From NCBI RefSeq assembly GCF_004336745.1, contig NZ_SJXD01000011.1, positions 558,001 through 622,000 on the forward strand: a stretch of DNA of 64,000 bases. Reading direction: 5' to 3'. Positions 33,412-41,807 of the stretch are shown here, piece after piece. This DNA comes from Roseococcus sp. SYP-B2431 (GTDB taxonomy: Bacteria > Pseudomonadota > Alphaproteobacteria > Acetobacterales > Acetobacteraceae). The translations under genes and the position numbers were made by a program. The number at the start of each line of letters is the position of its first letter. The first letter of the stretch is position 1. A model generated the notes under the pieces. That model worked only from the letters and a program-made list of their open reading frames with translations, searched no databases and had not been told where the DNA came from.

Positions 33412-34395
33412 ATGATGTCCAGCCCATTGACGCGCCGCGGCCTGCTTGCCGGAGGGGCCGCGCTCCTTGCCGCGCCCGCTTTCGCGCAGAGCCCCTGGCC
33501 CGACCGGGCCATCCGCCTGATCGTGCCCTTCGGCGCGGGCGGCGCCATCGACACGCTGAGCCGCACCGTCGCCGCGCGCTTCGCCGAGCATGCCAACGGG
33601 CAGACCCTCGTGGTGGAGAACCGCCCGGGCGCGGGCGGCGCCATCGCCGGGGCCTATACCGCCCAGCAGCGGCCCGATGGGCTGACCCTCATGATGGCCG
33701 ATGTGGGCGCCAACTGCATCGCGAAGGAGATGAATCCGGGGCTGAGCTACGACCCGATGACCGCCTTCACGCCCATCATCCATCTCGTGAAGCTTCCGGG
33801 CGGGCTGATCGCCCATCCGGACGTGCCCCATCGCACCGTGCCGGACATCATCGCCGCGGCGAAGGCGCGGCCGGAGGGCTTCACCTTCTCCTCCGCCGGC
33901 AACGGCAATGGCAGCCATCTCTTCATGGAGCTCTTCCTGAAGCGGGCCGGCATCCGCATGGTCCATGTGCCCTACCGCTCGGGCGCCGAGATGGTGACCG
34001 CGCTGGTGCGCGGCGACGCGCAGTTCGGCTTCCCGACCGTCTCCTCGGCGCTGAACATGGTCCGGGACGGAAGGGCGAGGGCGGTCGCGGTCAGCTGGCC
34101 GGACGGGACACCGCTGCTGCCGGGCGTGCCGCCGGTCGCGCGGGACCTGCCGGGCTTCGACACCTCGGTCTGGCACGGGATCGTGGCGCCGGCGGGGATG
34201 GAGCGCGGCCTGGTGCTGCGGATCAACGAGGTCTTCGGCAAGATCGCGGCCATGCCGGAGGTGGCGGAGGCGGTCTATCGCCAGCAGGCCGGCCGCATCG
34301 TGGGCGGCACGCCGGAGGAGTTCTCCGACTTCATTCGCCGCGACCACGACACCTGGGCGCCGATCATCCGGGAAGGAAACATCCGCTCGGAGTAG
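33412..34395 (+). CDS. Tripartite tricarboxylate transporter solute-binding protein (Bug/TctC family)
   Basis: A 327-residue periplasmic binding protein. GGGAGAAG precedes two tandem ATGs (33412, 33415). The signal is twin-arginine-like: LTRRGLLAGGAALLAAPAFA. The Bug pattern follows: IRLIVPFGAGGAIDTLSRT, VENRPGAGGAIAG, and the late LPGVPPVARDLPG region. It is the second of three such proteins in the window and, like the others, has no tctA/tctB neighbour. It is divergent from DUF1028; the ligand is unknown. Confidence 0.92.
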   Translation: MMSSPLTRRGLLAGGAALLAAPAFAQSPWPDRAIRLIVPFGAGGAIDTLSRTVAARFAEHANGQTLVVENRPGAGGAIAGAYTAQQRPDGLTLMMADVGANCIAKEMNPGLSYDPMTAFTPIIHLVKLPGGLIAHPDVPHRTVPDIIAAAKARPEGFTFSSAGNGNGSHLFMELFLKRAGIRMVHVPYRSGAEMVTALVRGDAQFGFPTVSSALNMVRDGRARAVAVSWPDGTPLLPGVPPVARDLPGFDTSVWHGIVAPAGMERGLVLRINEVFGKIAAMPEVAEAVYRQQAGRIVGGTPEEFSDFIRRDHDTWAPIIREGNIRSE

Positions 34396-34428
34396 CCGGG
34401 ACTCGCGCGCTGGGCTTCACTGCGCGCC

Positions 34429-35202
34429 ATGAGCATCCCCGTCACGCCCCGCCCCGCCGCCGCCATCCTCCTCCTGCGCGACGGCGCCCCCCATGGACAC
34501 GAGGGGGGGCTGGAAGTGCTGATGATCTGCCGGGCCAAGGCGATGAACTTCGCCGGCGGAGCGATGGCCTTCCCGGGCGGGCGCGTCGACGAGGCGGATG
34601 CGCTGCTGGCCCCGGAGGGCGATCCGCTCGGGGCCTTCCGCATCGGCGCGATCCGCGAGGCCTGGGAGGAGACCGGCATGCTGCTGGCCCGCCCCTCGGG
34701 CCCGGCCGCCACCGGCGAGAGCGAGTTCCACGCGCATCTTCGCGAGAAGGGCGTGGCGCCCGACCATGCCGCGCTGACCCATTTCGCCCATTGGGTCACG
34801 CCGGAGCAGAGCCCCAAGCGCTTCGACACCCATTTCTTCCTGGCCGAGGCGCCCGAGGGGCAGGAGCCCGTGCATGACGGCAGCGAGACCGAGGAGGCCG
34901 TCTGGATGCGCCCAGCGCAGGTCATCGAGGAGGCCGAGGCCGGCCGCCGCACGCTGGTCTTCCCGACGCGGCTGAACCTTCTTCGTCTCTCGCGCCACGC
35001 GACCGCGGGCGAGGCGATCGCGGCGGCCCGGGCGACGCCGGTCGTGACCGTGATGCCCCGGCCCGAGCCGGATGGCGCCGGCGGCACCAACCTGCGCATC
35101 CCCGAGGCGGCCGGCTACGGCGCGGCCCTCTGGCCGGCGAAGGACCGCCCCTCCTTCGGCGGGACCTGGCCGGGCCAAGAGGGGAGCAATCCGCCCAGGT
35201 AA
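34429..35202 (+). CDS. Nudix hydrolase (NUDT19-like)
   Basis: A 257-residue Nudix protein. The domain starts AAAILLLRDG; MAFPGGRVDEAD leads to the Nudix box, whose core IREAWEETGMLL (REx2EE) is intact but separated from the glycine by an insertion, as in the NUDT19/RNase-type subgroup. The C-terminal half (HWVTPEQSPKRFDTHFFLAE, EEAVWMRPAQVIEEAE) is typical of CoA-diphosphatase-like members. The likely reaction is hydrolysis of a nucleoside diphosphate derivative, perhaps CoA or its esters; not certain. Confidence 0.87.
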   Translation: MSIPVTPRPAAAILLLRDGAPHGHEGGLEVLMICRAKAMNFAGGAMAFPGGRVDEADALLAPEGDPLGAFRIGAIREAWEETGMLLARPSGPAATGESEFHAHLREKGVAPDHAALTHFAHWVTPEQSPKRFDTHFFLAEAPEGQEPVHDGSETEEAVWMRPAQVIEEAEAGRRTLVFPTRLNLLRLSRHATAGEAIAAARATPVVTVMPRPEPDGAGGTNLRIPEAAGYGAALWPAKDRPSFGGTWPGQEGSNPPR

Positions 35203-35245
35203 TCCGTCACTGGATTTCCGCGGCGCGGCTTCCCATGCTGGGGGC

Positions 35246-36160
35246 ATGGACAACGCACCCCTCCCGCCCTCGATCGAGACCCTGATCCTGCCGCGCGCCC
35301 ATGACGTGGGCGGCTTCGAGGTCCGCCGCGCGCTCCCGACCAAGGAGCGGCAGATGATCGGCCCCTTCATCTTCTTCGACCAGATGGGGCCCGGGGAGTT
35401 CCTGACAGGCAAGGGACTCGACGTGCGGCCGCATCCGCATATCGGTCTCTCCACCGTAACCTACCTCTTCGAGGGCGAGGTTTATCATCGCGACACCCTG
35501 GGCAGCTCCCAGCCGATCCGGCCGGGCGCGCTGAACTGGATGACGGCCGGACAGGGGATCGCCCATTCCGAGCGGACCGACCCGGCGCTGCGCGGCCATT
35601 CCAACAAGCTCTTCGGCATCCAGTCCTGGGCGGCGCTGCCCCGGGATCGCGAGGAGACGCCGCCCGCCTTCACCCACTATCCGGCCGAGGCTCTGCCCAT
35701 CCTGGAGGATTGCGGGGCGCGCGTCCGGCTGGTCGCCGGCGAGGCCTGGGGCGCGCGGGCGCCGGTCGAGACCCATTGGCCGCTCTTCTATGCCGACGTG
35801 GAACTGGCGCCGGGCGCCGCCTTGCCGCTGCCGGACGTGCATGAGGAGCGCGGCGCCTATGTGGTCTCCGGCGCCGTGGAGGTCGCGGGCCAGCGCTTCG
35901 AGGCCGGGCGGATGCTGGTTTTTCGCCAGGGCGACGCGCTGGCGATCCGGGCCGTCGAGGAGGCCGGCCAGGGGGCTGGGCCGGGGGCCCGGCTCCTGCT
36001 GCTGGGCGGCGCCGTCATGGACGGGCCGCGGCACATCTTCTGGAACTTCGTCTCCTCCAGCCGGGAGCGGATCAACCAGGCGAAGGACGACTGGGAGGCC
36101 GGCCGCTTCGGCAAGGTGCCGGGCGACGACAAGGAATTTATCCCGTTGCCTCGTATCTAG
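35246..36160 (+). CDS. Pirin family protein
   Basis: A 304-residue bicupin. The N-terminal cupin carries the iron ligands in VRPHPHIGLSTVTYL and the distal His/Glu in GQGIAHSERTD. The second cupin (YVVSGAVEVAGQRFEAG) is degenerate, as in all pirins. Bacterial pirins can act as quercetin 2,3-dioxygenases or as redox regulators; context does not decide. The C-terminus contains the family's SSSRERINQAKDDWEAGRFG. It converges on mazG across an AT-rich 33-bp gap with a small TAGGC/GCCTA hairpin (36175-36190). Confidence 0.9.
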   Translation: MDNAPLPPSIETLILPRAHDVGGFEVRRALPTKERQMIGPFIFFDQMGPGEFLTGKGLDVRPHPHIGLSTVTYLFEGEVYHRDTLGSSQPIRPGALNWMTAGQGIAHSERTDPALRGHSNKLFGIQSWAALPRDREETPPAFTHYPAEALPILEDCGARVRLVAGEAWGARAPVETHWPLFYADVELAPGAALPLPDVHEERGAYVVSGAVEVAGQRFEAGRMLVFRQGDALAIRAVEEAGQGAGPGARLLLLGGAVMDGPRHIFWNFVSSSRERINQAKDDWEAGRFGKVPGDDKEFIPLPRI

Positions 36161-36193
36161 GATTATTTTCTATATAGGCGAAATAGCCTAGGT

Positions 36194-36988
36194 TTACAAG
36201 CCCTGGCGTTTTGCCTCGCGCCAGGCCTCCTCCATCGCGTCCAGCGTGGCGTCGGCCGGTGTCAGGCCCTCGGCGGCCAGGGACGCCTCGACGGCCCCGA
36301 AGCGACGCTCGAACTTCCGGTTGGCGCCGTCGAGGCAGGTCTCGGGATCCAGGTCGAGCTTCCGGGCCAGGTTGGCCAGGACGAAGAGCAGGTCGCCGAC
36401 CTCGTCGGCCAGCCGTGCACGATCCGCCCGCGGCAGCTCGGCCCGGAGCTCGGTGGCCTCTTCCTCCAGCTTGTCCAGCACGGCCGCCGCATCCGGCCAG
36501 TCGAAGCCGACCCGGGCGGCGCGGCGGGTGATCTTGGCGGCGCGGGTGAGGGCCGGCAGGCCGGTCGCGATCCCGGCCAGGACGCCGGTCTCGGCCCGGG
36601 CGGCGCGCTCGGCATCCTTGCGCTGCTCCCAGAGATCTTCCGTGGCCGTGGCGGAATCGGCCTCGCCGAAGACATGGGGGTGCCGCCGAATCATCTTGGC
36701 CGTGATGGCGGCCGCCACGTCCTCGAAGCGGAACCAGCCGCGCTCCTCGGCCATGCGGGCGTGATAGACGGTCTGGAGCAGCAGGTCGCCCAGTTCGTCC
36801 ATCAGCATCGCGGGCTCCGGGCCGCGGCGGATGGCATCCGCGACCTCATAGGCTTCCTCCACCGTATAGGGCGCGATCGTCGCGAAATCCTGGGCGATGT
36901 CCCAGGGGCATCCCGTGTCCTTGTCGCGCAGGCGGGCCATGACCGCGAGGAGGGCATCGATCGAGGGGGCGTCGGTCACTTTGTCCAA
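36194..36988 (-). CDS. mazG: Nucleoside triphosphate pyrophosphohydrolase MazG
   Basis: A 264-residue house-cleaning NTPase that hydrolyses (d)NTPs to monophosphates. Two MazG helical domains are visible; the first has GCPWDIAQDFATIAPYTVEEAYEVADAI with ExxE metal ligands and ELGDLLLQTVYHARM, the second ELPRADRARLADEVGDLLFVLANLA. The start is a TTG with GGAGAAG six bases upstream; the in-frame GTG nine bases later is too far from that site. It is the last gene of the leftward train, about 100 bp after the mbl gene. Confidence 0.92.
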   Translation of the reverse strand: MDKVTDAPSIDALLAVMARLRDKDTGCPWDIAQDFATIAPYTVEEAYEVADAIRRGPEPAMLMDELGDLLLQTVYHARMAEERGWFRFEDVAAAITAKMIRRHPHVFGEADSATATEDLWEQRKDAERAARAETGVLAGIATGLPALTRAAKITRRAARVGFDWPDAAAVLDKLEEEATELRAELPRADRARLADEVGDLLFVLANLARKLDLDPETCLDGANRKFERRFGAVEASLAAEGLTPADATLDAMEEAWREAKRQGL

Positions 36989-37003
36989 GGCGGGCTTCTC
37001 CGG

Positions 37004-37075
37004 TTGTCCACAGGCATAGTTACCGCATAAGATTTATTATGGAAATAATCGACATGGGGAAAAGCCTGTGGATTC
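37004..37075. promoter_or_regulatory. AT-rich spacer flanked by DnaA-box-like inverted repeats
   Basis: TTGTCCACA at 37004-37012 and TGTGGATTC at 37067-37075 face each other as a 9-bp inverted repeat (TCCACAGGC / GCCTGTGGA), with an AT-rich stretch of about 48 bp between. This is the most AT-rich spot of the mbl-mazG region and probably contains the mazG promoter. DnaA binding is possible but unproven. Confidence 0.35.
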
Positions 37076-37085
37076 AGGCTTCCGA

Positions 37086-37880
37086 TCAGGCCGGCGCCTC
37101 CAGGACGAGGCCGTCGACGCCCATCTCCACCCCGGCCGGCAGACGTACCGAGACCTTGCCGAAATCCATGGTGTCGCCCTGATGCGTCAGGATCGTCCGG
37201 CGCGGCCGCAGCTCGGCGACCCAGTCGAGCACCTCGTCGAGATTGGCATGCACCGGGTTCGTGCCGGTCGTCATGCAGCCCACGACCCAGGTGTCGAGGC
37301 CGCGCAGCCGCTCGAAGGTCTCGGGCGGAAAACGCAGCACGTCGGTCGTATAGGCGAAGCCGCCGATCCGCAGGCCCAGCGTCCGCATCACCACATGGTC
37401 CTGGTCGAGGAGCTCGACGGCCATGGGGCCGATCCGGACCGTCTCCCCGGCCGCCACGGCCTGGCCCTCAAGCGCCGGCCGGAAGAAGCCCTGGGTGGCG
37501 GGCCGGAAGGCATAGCCGAAGCGCTCCCGCACCTCGCGGAGGGTCGTTTCGGACGCGAAGACCGGCAGGATGCGGCCCGTGGAGCGGTTCACCCCCCGCA
37601 ATTCGTCGATCCCGGCGATGTGGTCGGCATGGGCGTGCGTCAGCAGCACCGCATCGAAGCCGGCGATCCGGTTGTCCAGGAGCTGCATCCGCAGGTCCGG
37701 CCCGGCATCGATCAGCAGCCGCGTGCCGTCCTCCGCCTCGATCAGGGCCGAGGTCCGCCGGCGGCGGTTGCGCGGCTCGGCGGGGTCGCACTGGCCCCAG
37801 TTTCCGCTGCCATCCGCTCCCCCGACCGCCGGAACGCCCTGGGACGGACCGGTGCCCAGCAGCGTGATCCGCAGCGTCAT
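37086..37880 (-). CDS. MBL-fold metallohydrolase (PhnP/YcbJ-like)
   Basis: A 264-residue metallo-beta-lactamase-fold hydrolase. Metal motif LLTHAHADHIAGIDELR is canonical, followed by downstream ligands in LDQDHVVMRTLGLRIG, AYTTDVLRF and the final ILTHQGDTMDF. The N-terminus LRITLLGTGPSQGVPAVGG and CDPAEPRNRRRRTSALIE are typical of the PhnP-like cyclic-phosphodiesterase group that sits beside tatD in alphaproteobacteria. It overlaps tatD by four bases (ATGA). Confidence 0.9.
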   Translation of the reverse strand: MTLRITLLGTGPSQGVPAVGGADGSGNWGQCDPAEPRNRRRRTSALIEAEDGTRLLIDAGPDLRMQLLDNRIAGFDAVLLTHAHADHIAGIDELRGVNRSTGRILPVFASETTLREVRERFGYAFRPATQGFFRPALEGQAVAAGETVRIGPMAVELLDQDHVVMRTLGLRIGGFAYTTDVLRFPPETFERLRGLDTWVVGCMTTGTNPVHANLDEVLDWVAELRPRRTILTHQGDTMDFGKVSVRLPAGVEMGVDGLVLEAPA

Positions 37881-38647
37881 GCCGCCTTGGCGAACAGACG
37901 GTGGAAGTTCGCGGTGGTGATCTCGCTAATGCGCTCGAGGCTCACGCCGCGGCATTCGGCCAGGACCTTGGCCGTATGGGCGGTATAGGCCGGCTCGCAG
38001 CGCTTGCCGCGCAGCGGCACGGGCGCGAGATAGGGCGAATCCGTCTCCAGCAGCAGCCGGTCCTCCGGCAGCCGGGCCGCGACCTCGCGCAGCTCCGTGG
38101 ACCTCGGAAAGGTCAGGATGCCCGAGAAGGAGATATAGCCACCCATCTCGACGGCCCGGTCGGCCAGCCAGGCGGAGGAGCTGAAGCAGTGCAGGAGAAA
38201 GGGGAAGGCGCCCCCTGCCCGCTCCTCGGCCAGGATCCGCGCGATGTCGGTGTCGGCGTCGCGGGCATGGATGGCCAGCGGCAGGCCGGCCTCGCGGGCC
38301 GCGCGGCAGTGGCGGCGAAAGCCTTCCTGCTGCACGTCGCGCGGCGACTTGTCGTAGAAATAATCGAGCCCGCTCTCGCCGATGCCGATGACCTTCGGGT
38401 GCCGGGCCAGCGCCACCAGCTCCTCGACGCTCGGCATGGTGCCCTCGGCCGCGCGGTGCGGATGGACGCCGACCGTGCCCCAGACCTGCGGGAAGCGGTC
38501 CACCAGCCGGACCACCGCCTCGGCCTGCGGCACGGAGGTGCCGATGGTGACCATCCGCTCGACGCCGGCCTCGGCCGCTCGCTTGAGGATCTCCTCGACT
38601 TCGGCGTCGGAGAAATAGTCGAGATGGCAGTGGCTATCGACGATCAC
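37877..38647 (-). CDS. tatD: TatD family metal-dependent DNase
   Basis: A 256-residue TIM-barrel hydrolase. Metal ligands are seen in DSHCHLDYF (HxH), GESGLDYFYD, HARDADTD, LHCFSSS and the late LLLETDSPYLAP. TatD/YcfH-type enzymes act as 3'-5' exonucleases or quality-control DNases. It sits between metG and the MBL gene with four-base overlaps at both junctions, the common order in alphaproteobacteria. Confidence 0.92.
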   Translation of the reverse strand: MIVDSHCHLDYFSDAEVEEILKRAAEAGVERMVTIGTSVPQAEAVVRLVDRFPQVWGTVGVHPHRAAEGTMPSVEELVALARHPKVIGIGESGLDYFYDKSPRDVQQEGFRRHCRAAREAGLPLAIHARDADTDIARILAEERAGGAFPFLLHCFSSSAWLADRAVEMGGYISFSGILTFPRSTELREVAARLPEDRLLLETDSPYLAPVPLRGKRCEPAYTAHTAKVLAECRGVSLERISEITTANFHRLFAKAA

Positions 38648-40167
38648 GCGGCGATCTCAATCTTGCGGAAGAGCGGCGACGGCGGCGGCAGGTCGATGCC
38701 GTCGGGCAGCGGCGTGGCGAGCGCGGCGAGGTCGCGGGAGCCGGCCGGGACGCCGAGCTGGTCGAGCAGCGCGGCCATGGTGGCGGGCATGAAGGGCTGT
38801 AGCACCGTCGCATAGGCGCGCAAGGCGGTGTGCAGGTGGCGCAGCACCTCCATCATGCGAGTGGGATCGGTCTTCTTCAGGGCCCAGGGCGCCTGGACGG
38901 TGATATAGCCATTGGCGCCGCGGACCTGCCGGAAGACCTCTTCCAGGGCGATATGATATTCCTGTGATTCCAGCAGCTTGTCAACCGACTCTACGAGCGT
39001 GTCGAGCGGCGCCAGCAATGTCGTGTCCATGTCGCGGACCGGCGGCAGCGAGGGCAGCTTGCCTTCGCAGTTCCGCTGGATCAGGGAGAGCGTGCGATTG
39101 GCGAGGTTGCCCAGCACATCCGCCAGCTCCCCATTGAGCCGGTTGACCAGGGCCGAACGGGAGAAGTCGCCATCCTGCCCGAAGGGCACCTCGCGGAGCA
39201 GGAAGTAGCGGATCGGGTCCAGGCCGAACTCCTCCACCAGCGCGACCGGATCAATCACATTCCCCAGGGACTTGCTGATCTTCTGCCCCTCATTGGTCCA
39301 CCAGCCATGGGCGAAGATGCGCGCCGGCGGCAGGAGGTCGGCCGCCATGAGGAAGGCCGGCCAGTAGATGGCGTGGAAACGCAGGATGTCCTTGCCGACG
39401 ACATGCACATTGGCCGGCCAGAAGCGCCAGTTCTCCGCCTTCGGGTCGGGATAGCCCAGCGCGGTGATGTAGTTCGTCAGCGCATCCAGCCAGACGTACA
39501 TCACATGCGCGTCGTCGCCCGGCACCGGCACGCCCCATTTGAAGGAGGTGCGCGAAATGGAGAGGTCCGACAGGCCGGACTTCACGAAGCTGATCACCTC
39601 GTTCCGGCGGCTCTGCGGCGCGATGAAATCGGGATTGGCTTCGTAGAATTCCAGGAGCTTGTCGCCCCATTCGGAGAGCTTGAAGAAGTAGGAAGGCTCC
39701 CTCACCCACTCGACCGGCGCGCCGGACGGCGCGTATTTCACGCCGTCGCGCTCGGTAAGCTCGTCCGGGCCGTAGAAGGCCTCGTCGCGGACGGCGTACC
39801 AGCCCTCGTAGGCGCCGAGATAGATGTGGCCGCGCTCCTCCAACCGCTTCCACAGCGCCTGGCAGGCTTCGTAATGCCGCTTCTCCGTCGTGCGGATGAA
39901 GGCGTCGTTGGAGAAGCCCATGGTGACCGTGAGGTCGCGAAAGGCCTGGCTCACGCGGTCGGTGAAGGCCCGCGGATCCTCGCCGGCATCCTGCGCGGCC
40001 TTCTCCACCTTCTGGCCGTGCTCGTCCGTGCCGGTGAGGAAATAGACCTCGCGGCCGGCCAGCCGGTGCCAGCGGGCGAGCACATCGGTCGCCAGGCTCG
40101 TATAGGCGTGGCCGATATGCGGCTTGTCGTTCACGTAATAGATGGGCGTGGTGAGGTAGATCGGCAT
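38644..40167 (-). CDS. metG: Methionyl-tRNA synthetase
   Basis: A 507-residue class I aminoacyl-tRNA synthetase charging tRNA-Met. The HIGH-type signature is PHIGHAYTSLATDV and the KMSKS loop is KISKSLGNVIDP. The zinc-knuckle Cys residues of the E. coli long form are missing and there is no C-terminal tRNA-binding/dimerisation domain, so it belongs to the shorter MetG type usual for alphaproteobacteria. It overlaps tatD by four bases and follows holB by 21 bp. Confidence 0.95.
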   Translation of the reverse strand: MPIYLTTPIYYVNDKPHIGHAYTSLATDVLARWHRLAGREVYFLTGTDEHGQKVEKAAQDAGEDPRAFTDRVSQAFRDLTVTMGFSNDAFIRTTEKRHYEACQALWKRLEERGHIYLGAYEGWYAVRDEAFYGPDELTERDGVKYAPSGAPVEWVREPSYFFKLSEWGDKLLEFYEANPDFIAPQSRRNEVISFVKSGLSDLSISRTSFKWGVPVPGDDAHVMYVWLDALTNYITALGYPDPKAENWRFWPANVHVVGKDILRFHAIYWPAFLMAADLLPPARIFAHGWWTNEGQKISKSLGNVIDPVALVEEFGLDPIRYFLLREVPFGQDGDFSRSALVNRLNGELADVLGNLANRTLSLIQRNCEGKLPSLPPVRDMDTTLLAPLDTLVESVDKLLESQEYHIALEEVFRQVRGANGYITVQAPWALKKTDPTRMMEVLRHLHTALRAYATVLQPFMPATMAALLDQLGVPAGSRDLAALATPLPDGIDLPPPSPLFRKIEIAA

Positions 40168-40188
40168 GATCCGACCTATGGGCTGCCT

Positions 40189-41193
40189 CTAGCGCCCTCG
40201 CAAGGTGTCCATTGCGACCAGCACGGCCTGCCGGCGATCGAGCGACAGGCGCTCGGTGTCCTGGACCAGCTTCCGCACGGCTGCCGAGGCCTCGACCCAG
40301 CCGGCCAGCGGCCGGGCGGCGAGCCAGCCGGGCGCGGCGCCGCCCCGCGCGGCCTCGCGGAGGGCCTGGGAGAGGTAGCGCAGCAGCAGGTTGAAGAAGG
40401 CCGGGAAGGCCAGCGCCGCCTCCCGGCCGCCGATGCGGTCCGCGAGGGCATAGGCGCCCTGGGCGCCGGGCAGGTTCTTCAGCGTCGCCTCGGCCAGGCG
40501 GGCCAGCTCCACCCCCTCGCCCGCCGCCAGCTCCAGCGCCCGCCCCGGCGAGCCCTCGGCCAGGACGGCCAGGGCGTCGCGCTCGCCGCGCGGCATCTCG
40601 GGCAGCCAGTCGGCCAGGAGCGTGTCCATCACCGGCCGTTCGAGCCCGACGAGCTCCAACCGGCGGCAGCGGCTGCGGATGGTGGGCAGCAGCCGGCCGG
40701 GCGCGGAAGTGACCAGCAGCAGCACGGTCCGCGGCGGCGGCTCCTCGAGGGTCTTCAGGATCGTATTGGCCGAGGCCGCTTCCATGGCCTCCACCTCGTC
40801 CATCACCACGACGCGCCAGCCACCCTCGGCCGCCGTGAAGTTGAGGAAGGTGCGCGCGGCCCGGGCCTCCTCCACCTTGATGATGTGACGCTTGCCCGGC
40901 TCCTGCTGCGGCTCCAGCACCATGAGGTCCGCATGGCTGCCTGCGGCCACCCGGCGCAGGATAGGATCGTTGTCCGGAAGCTGCAGCGGCGGCGCGCCTT
41001 CCGCCTCGCGCGGCTGCCCCGCGAGCAGCCAGCGGGCGAAGCGATAGGCCAGCGTCGCCTTGCCGATCCCGGGCGGGCCGGTGAAGAGCCAGGCATGCGC
41101 CAGACGACCGGAGCGCGCAGCGGCCGCGAGGCCGGCGGCGGCCTCAGCATGGCCGAAGAGGGTAGGATTGGCGCGGGGCGGCGGCGGCGTCAC
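40189..41193 (-). CDS. holB: DNA polymerase III subunit delta'
   Basis: A 334-residue clamp-loader subunit. The N-terminal AAA+ domain has the P-loop FTGPPGIGKATLAYRFA, a Walker B-like VVVMDEVEAM segment, and the SRC-like sensor region SRCRRLEL; the C-terminal region forms the collar. Delta' is part of the tau/gamma complex loading the beta clamp at forks. The start overlaps the tmk stop by four bases, an arrangement conserved in many bacteria. Confidence 0.92.
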   Translation of the reverse strand: MTPPPPRANPTLFGHAEAAAGLAAAARSGRLAHAWLFTGPPGIGKATLAYRFARWLLAGQPREAEGAPPLQLPDNDPILRRVAAGSHADLMVLEPQQEPGKRHIIKVEEARAARTFLNFTAAEGGWRVVVMDEVEAMEAASANTILKTLEEPPPRTVLLLVTSAPGRLLPTIRSRCRRLELVGLERPVMDTLLADWLPEMPRGERDALAVLAEGSPGRALELAAGEGVELARLAEATLKNLPGAQGAYALADRIGGREAALAFPAFFNLLLRYLSQALREAARGGAAPGWLAARPLAGWVEASAAVRKLVQDTERLSLDRRQAVLVAMDTLRGR

Positions 41194-41807
41194 GACAGGC
41201 CCAGCCTCTCGCGGCAGACGGCCAGGATGGCCGCGCTCACGACCTCCCGCGGCTGCGTGGCGTCGATCACCGCGAAGCGGGCCGGCTCGGCCTCCGCCTG
41301 CCGCAGGAATGTCTGCCTGACGCGGGCATGGAACTCCGGCCCGAGCGTCTCGTAGCGGTTGGTTTCGCCCCGCGCGCCGGCCCGGGCCAGCCCGGCCTCG
41401 ACGGGCAGGTCCAGCAGCAGGGTCAGGTCGGGCGCGACGTCGCCCAGCAGCGTGGCGCGCAGCTGCGTCCAGACCTCCCGGGGGGCGCCCTGCCCACCCA
41501 CCTGATAGGCGAGCGTGCTGTCGAAGAAGCGGTCGCAGACCACCCAGCTCCCGGCATCGAGGCTGGGCCGGAGGCTGCGGGCCCAGTGCTCGCGGCGGGC
41601 GGCGAAGTGCAGGGCCATCTCGGCAAGCGGATCCCAGGGGCGGGAGAGCAGCAATCCGCGCACGGCCTCGGCACCGGCGGATCCTCCGGGCTCCCGGGTT
41701 CTTAGGACCGGATGCCCTAGTGACGCTAAGGCAGAGCTAAGAATTCTAACCTGGGTAGATTTACCTGCGCCCTCGCCGCCCTCGAAGCTGATGAAGCGAG
41801 GAATCAA
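41190..41807 (-). CDS. tmk: Thymidylate kinase
   Basis: A 205-residue dTMP kinase, catalysing dTMP + ATP to dTDP + ADP. Motifs: P-loop FEGGEGAGKSTQ, REPGGSAGAEAVR (DRX/dTMP-binding), the VVCDRFFDSTLAYQ stretch and a LID near RGETNRYE. It starts with TTG (41807), which overlaps the stop of the upstream carboxypeptidase gene in a TTGA junction, so translation relies on coupling. The first ATG-like site would remove the P-loop, which confirms the TTG start. Confidence 0.92.
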   Translation of the reverse strand: MIPRFISFEGGEGAGKSTQVRILSSALASLGHPVLRTREPGGSAGAEAVRGLLLSRPWDPLAEMALHFAARREHWARSLRPSLDAGSWVVCDRFFDSTLAYQVGGQGAPREVWTQLRATLLGDVAPDLTLLLDLPVEAGLARAGARGETNRYETLGPEFHARVRQTFLRQAEAEPARFAVIDATQPREVVSAAILAVCRERLGLS

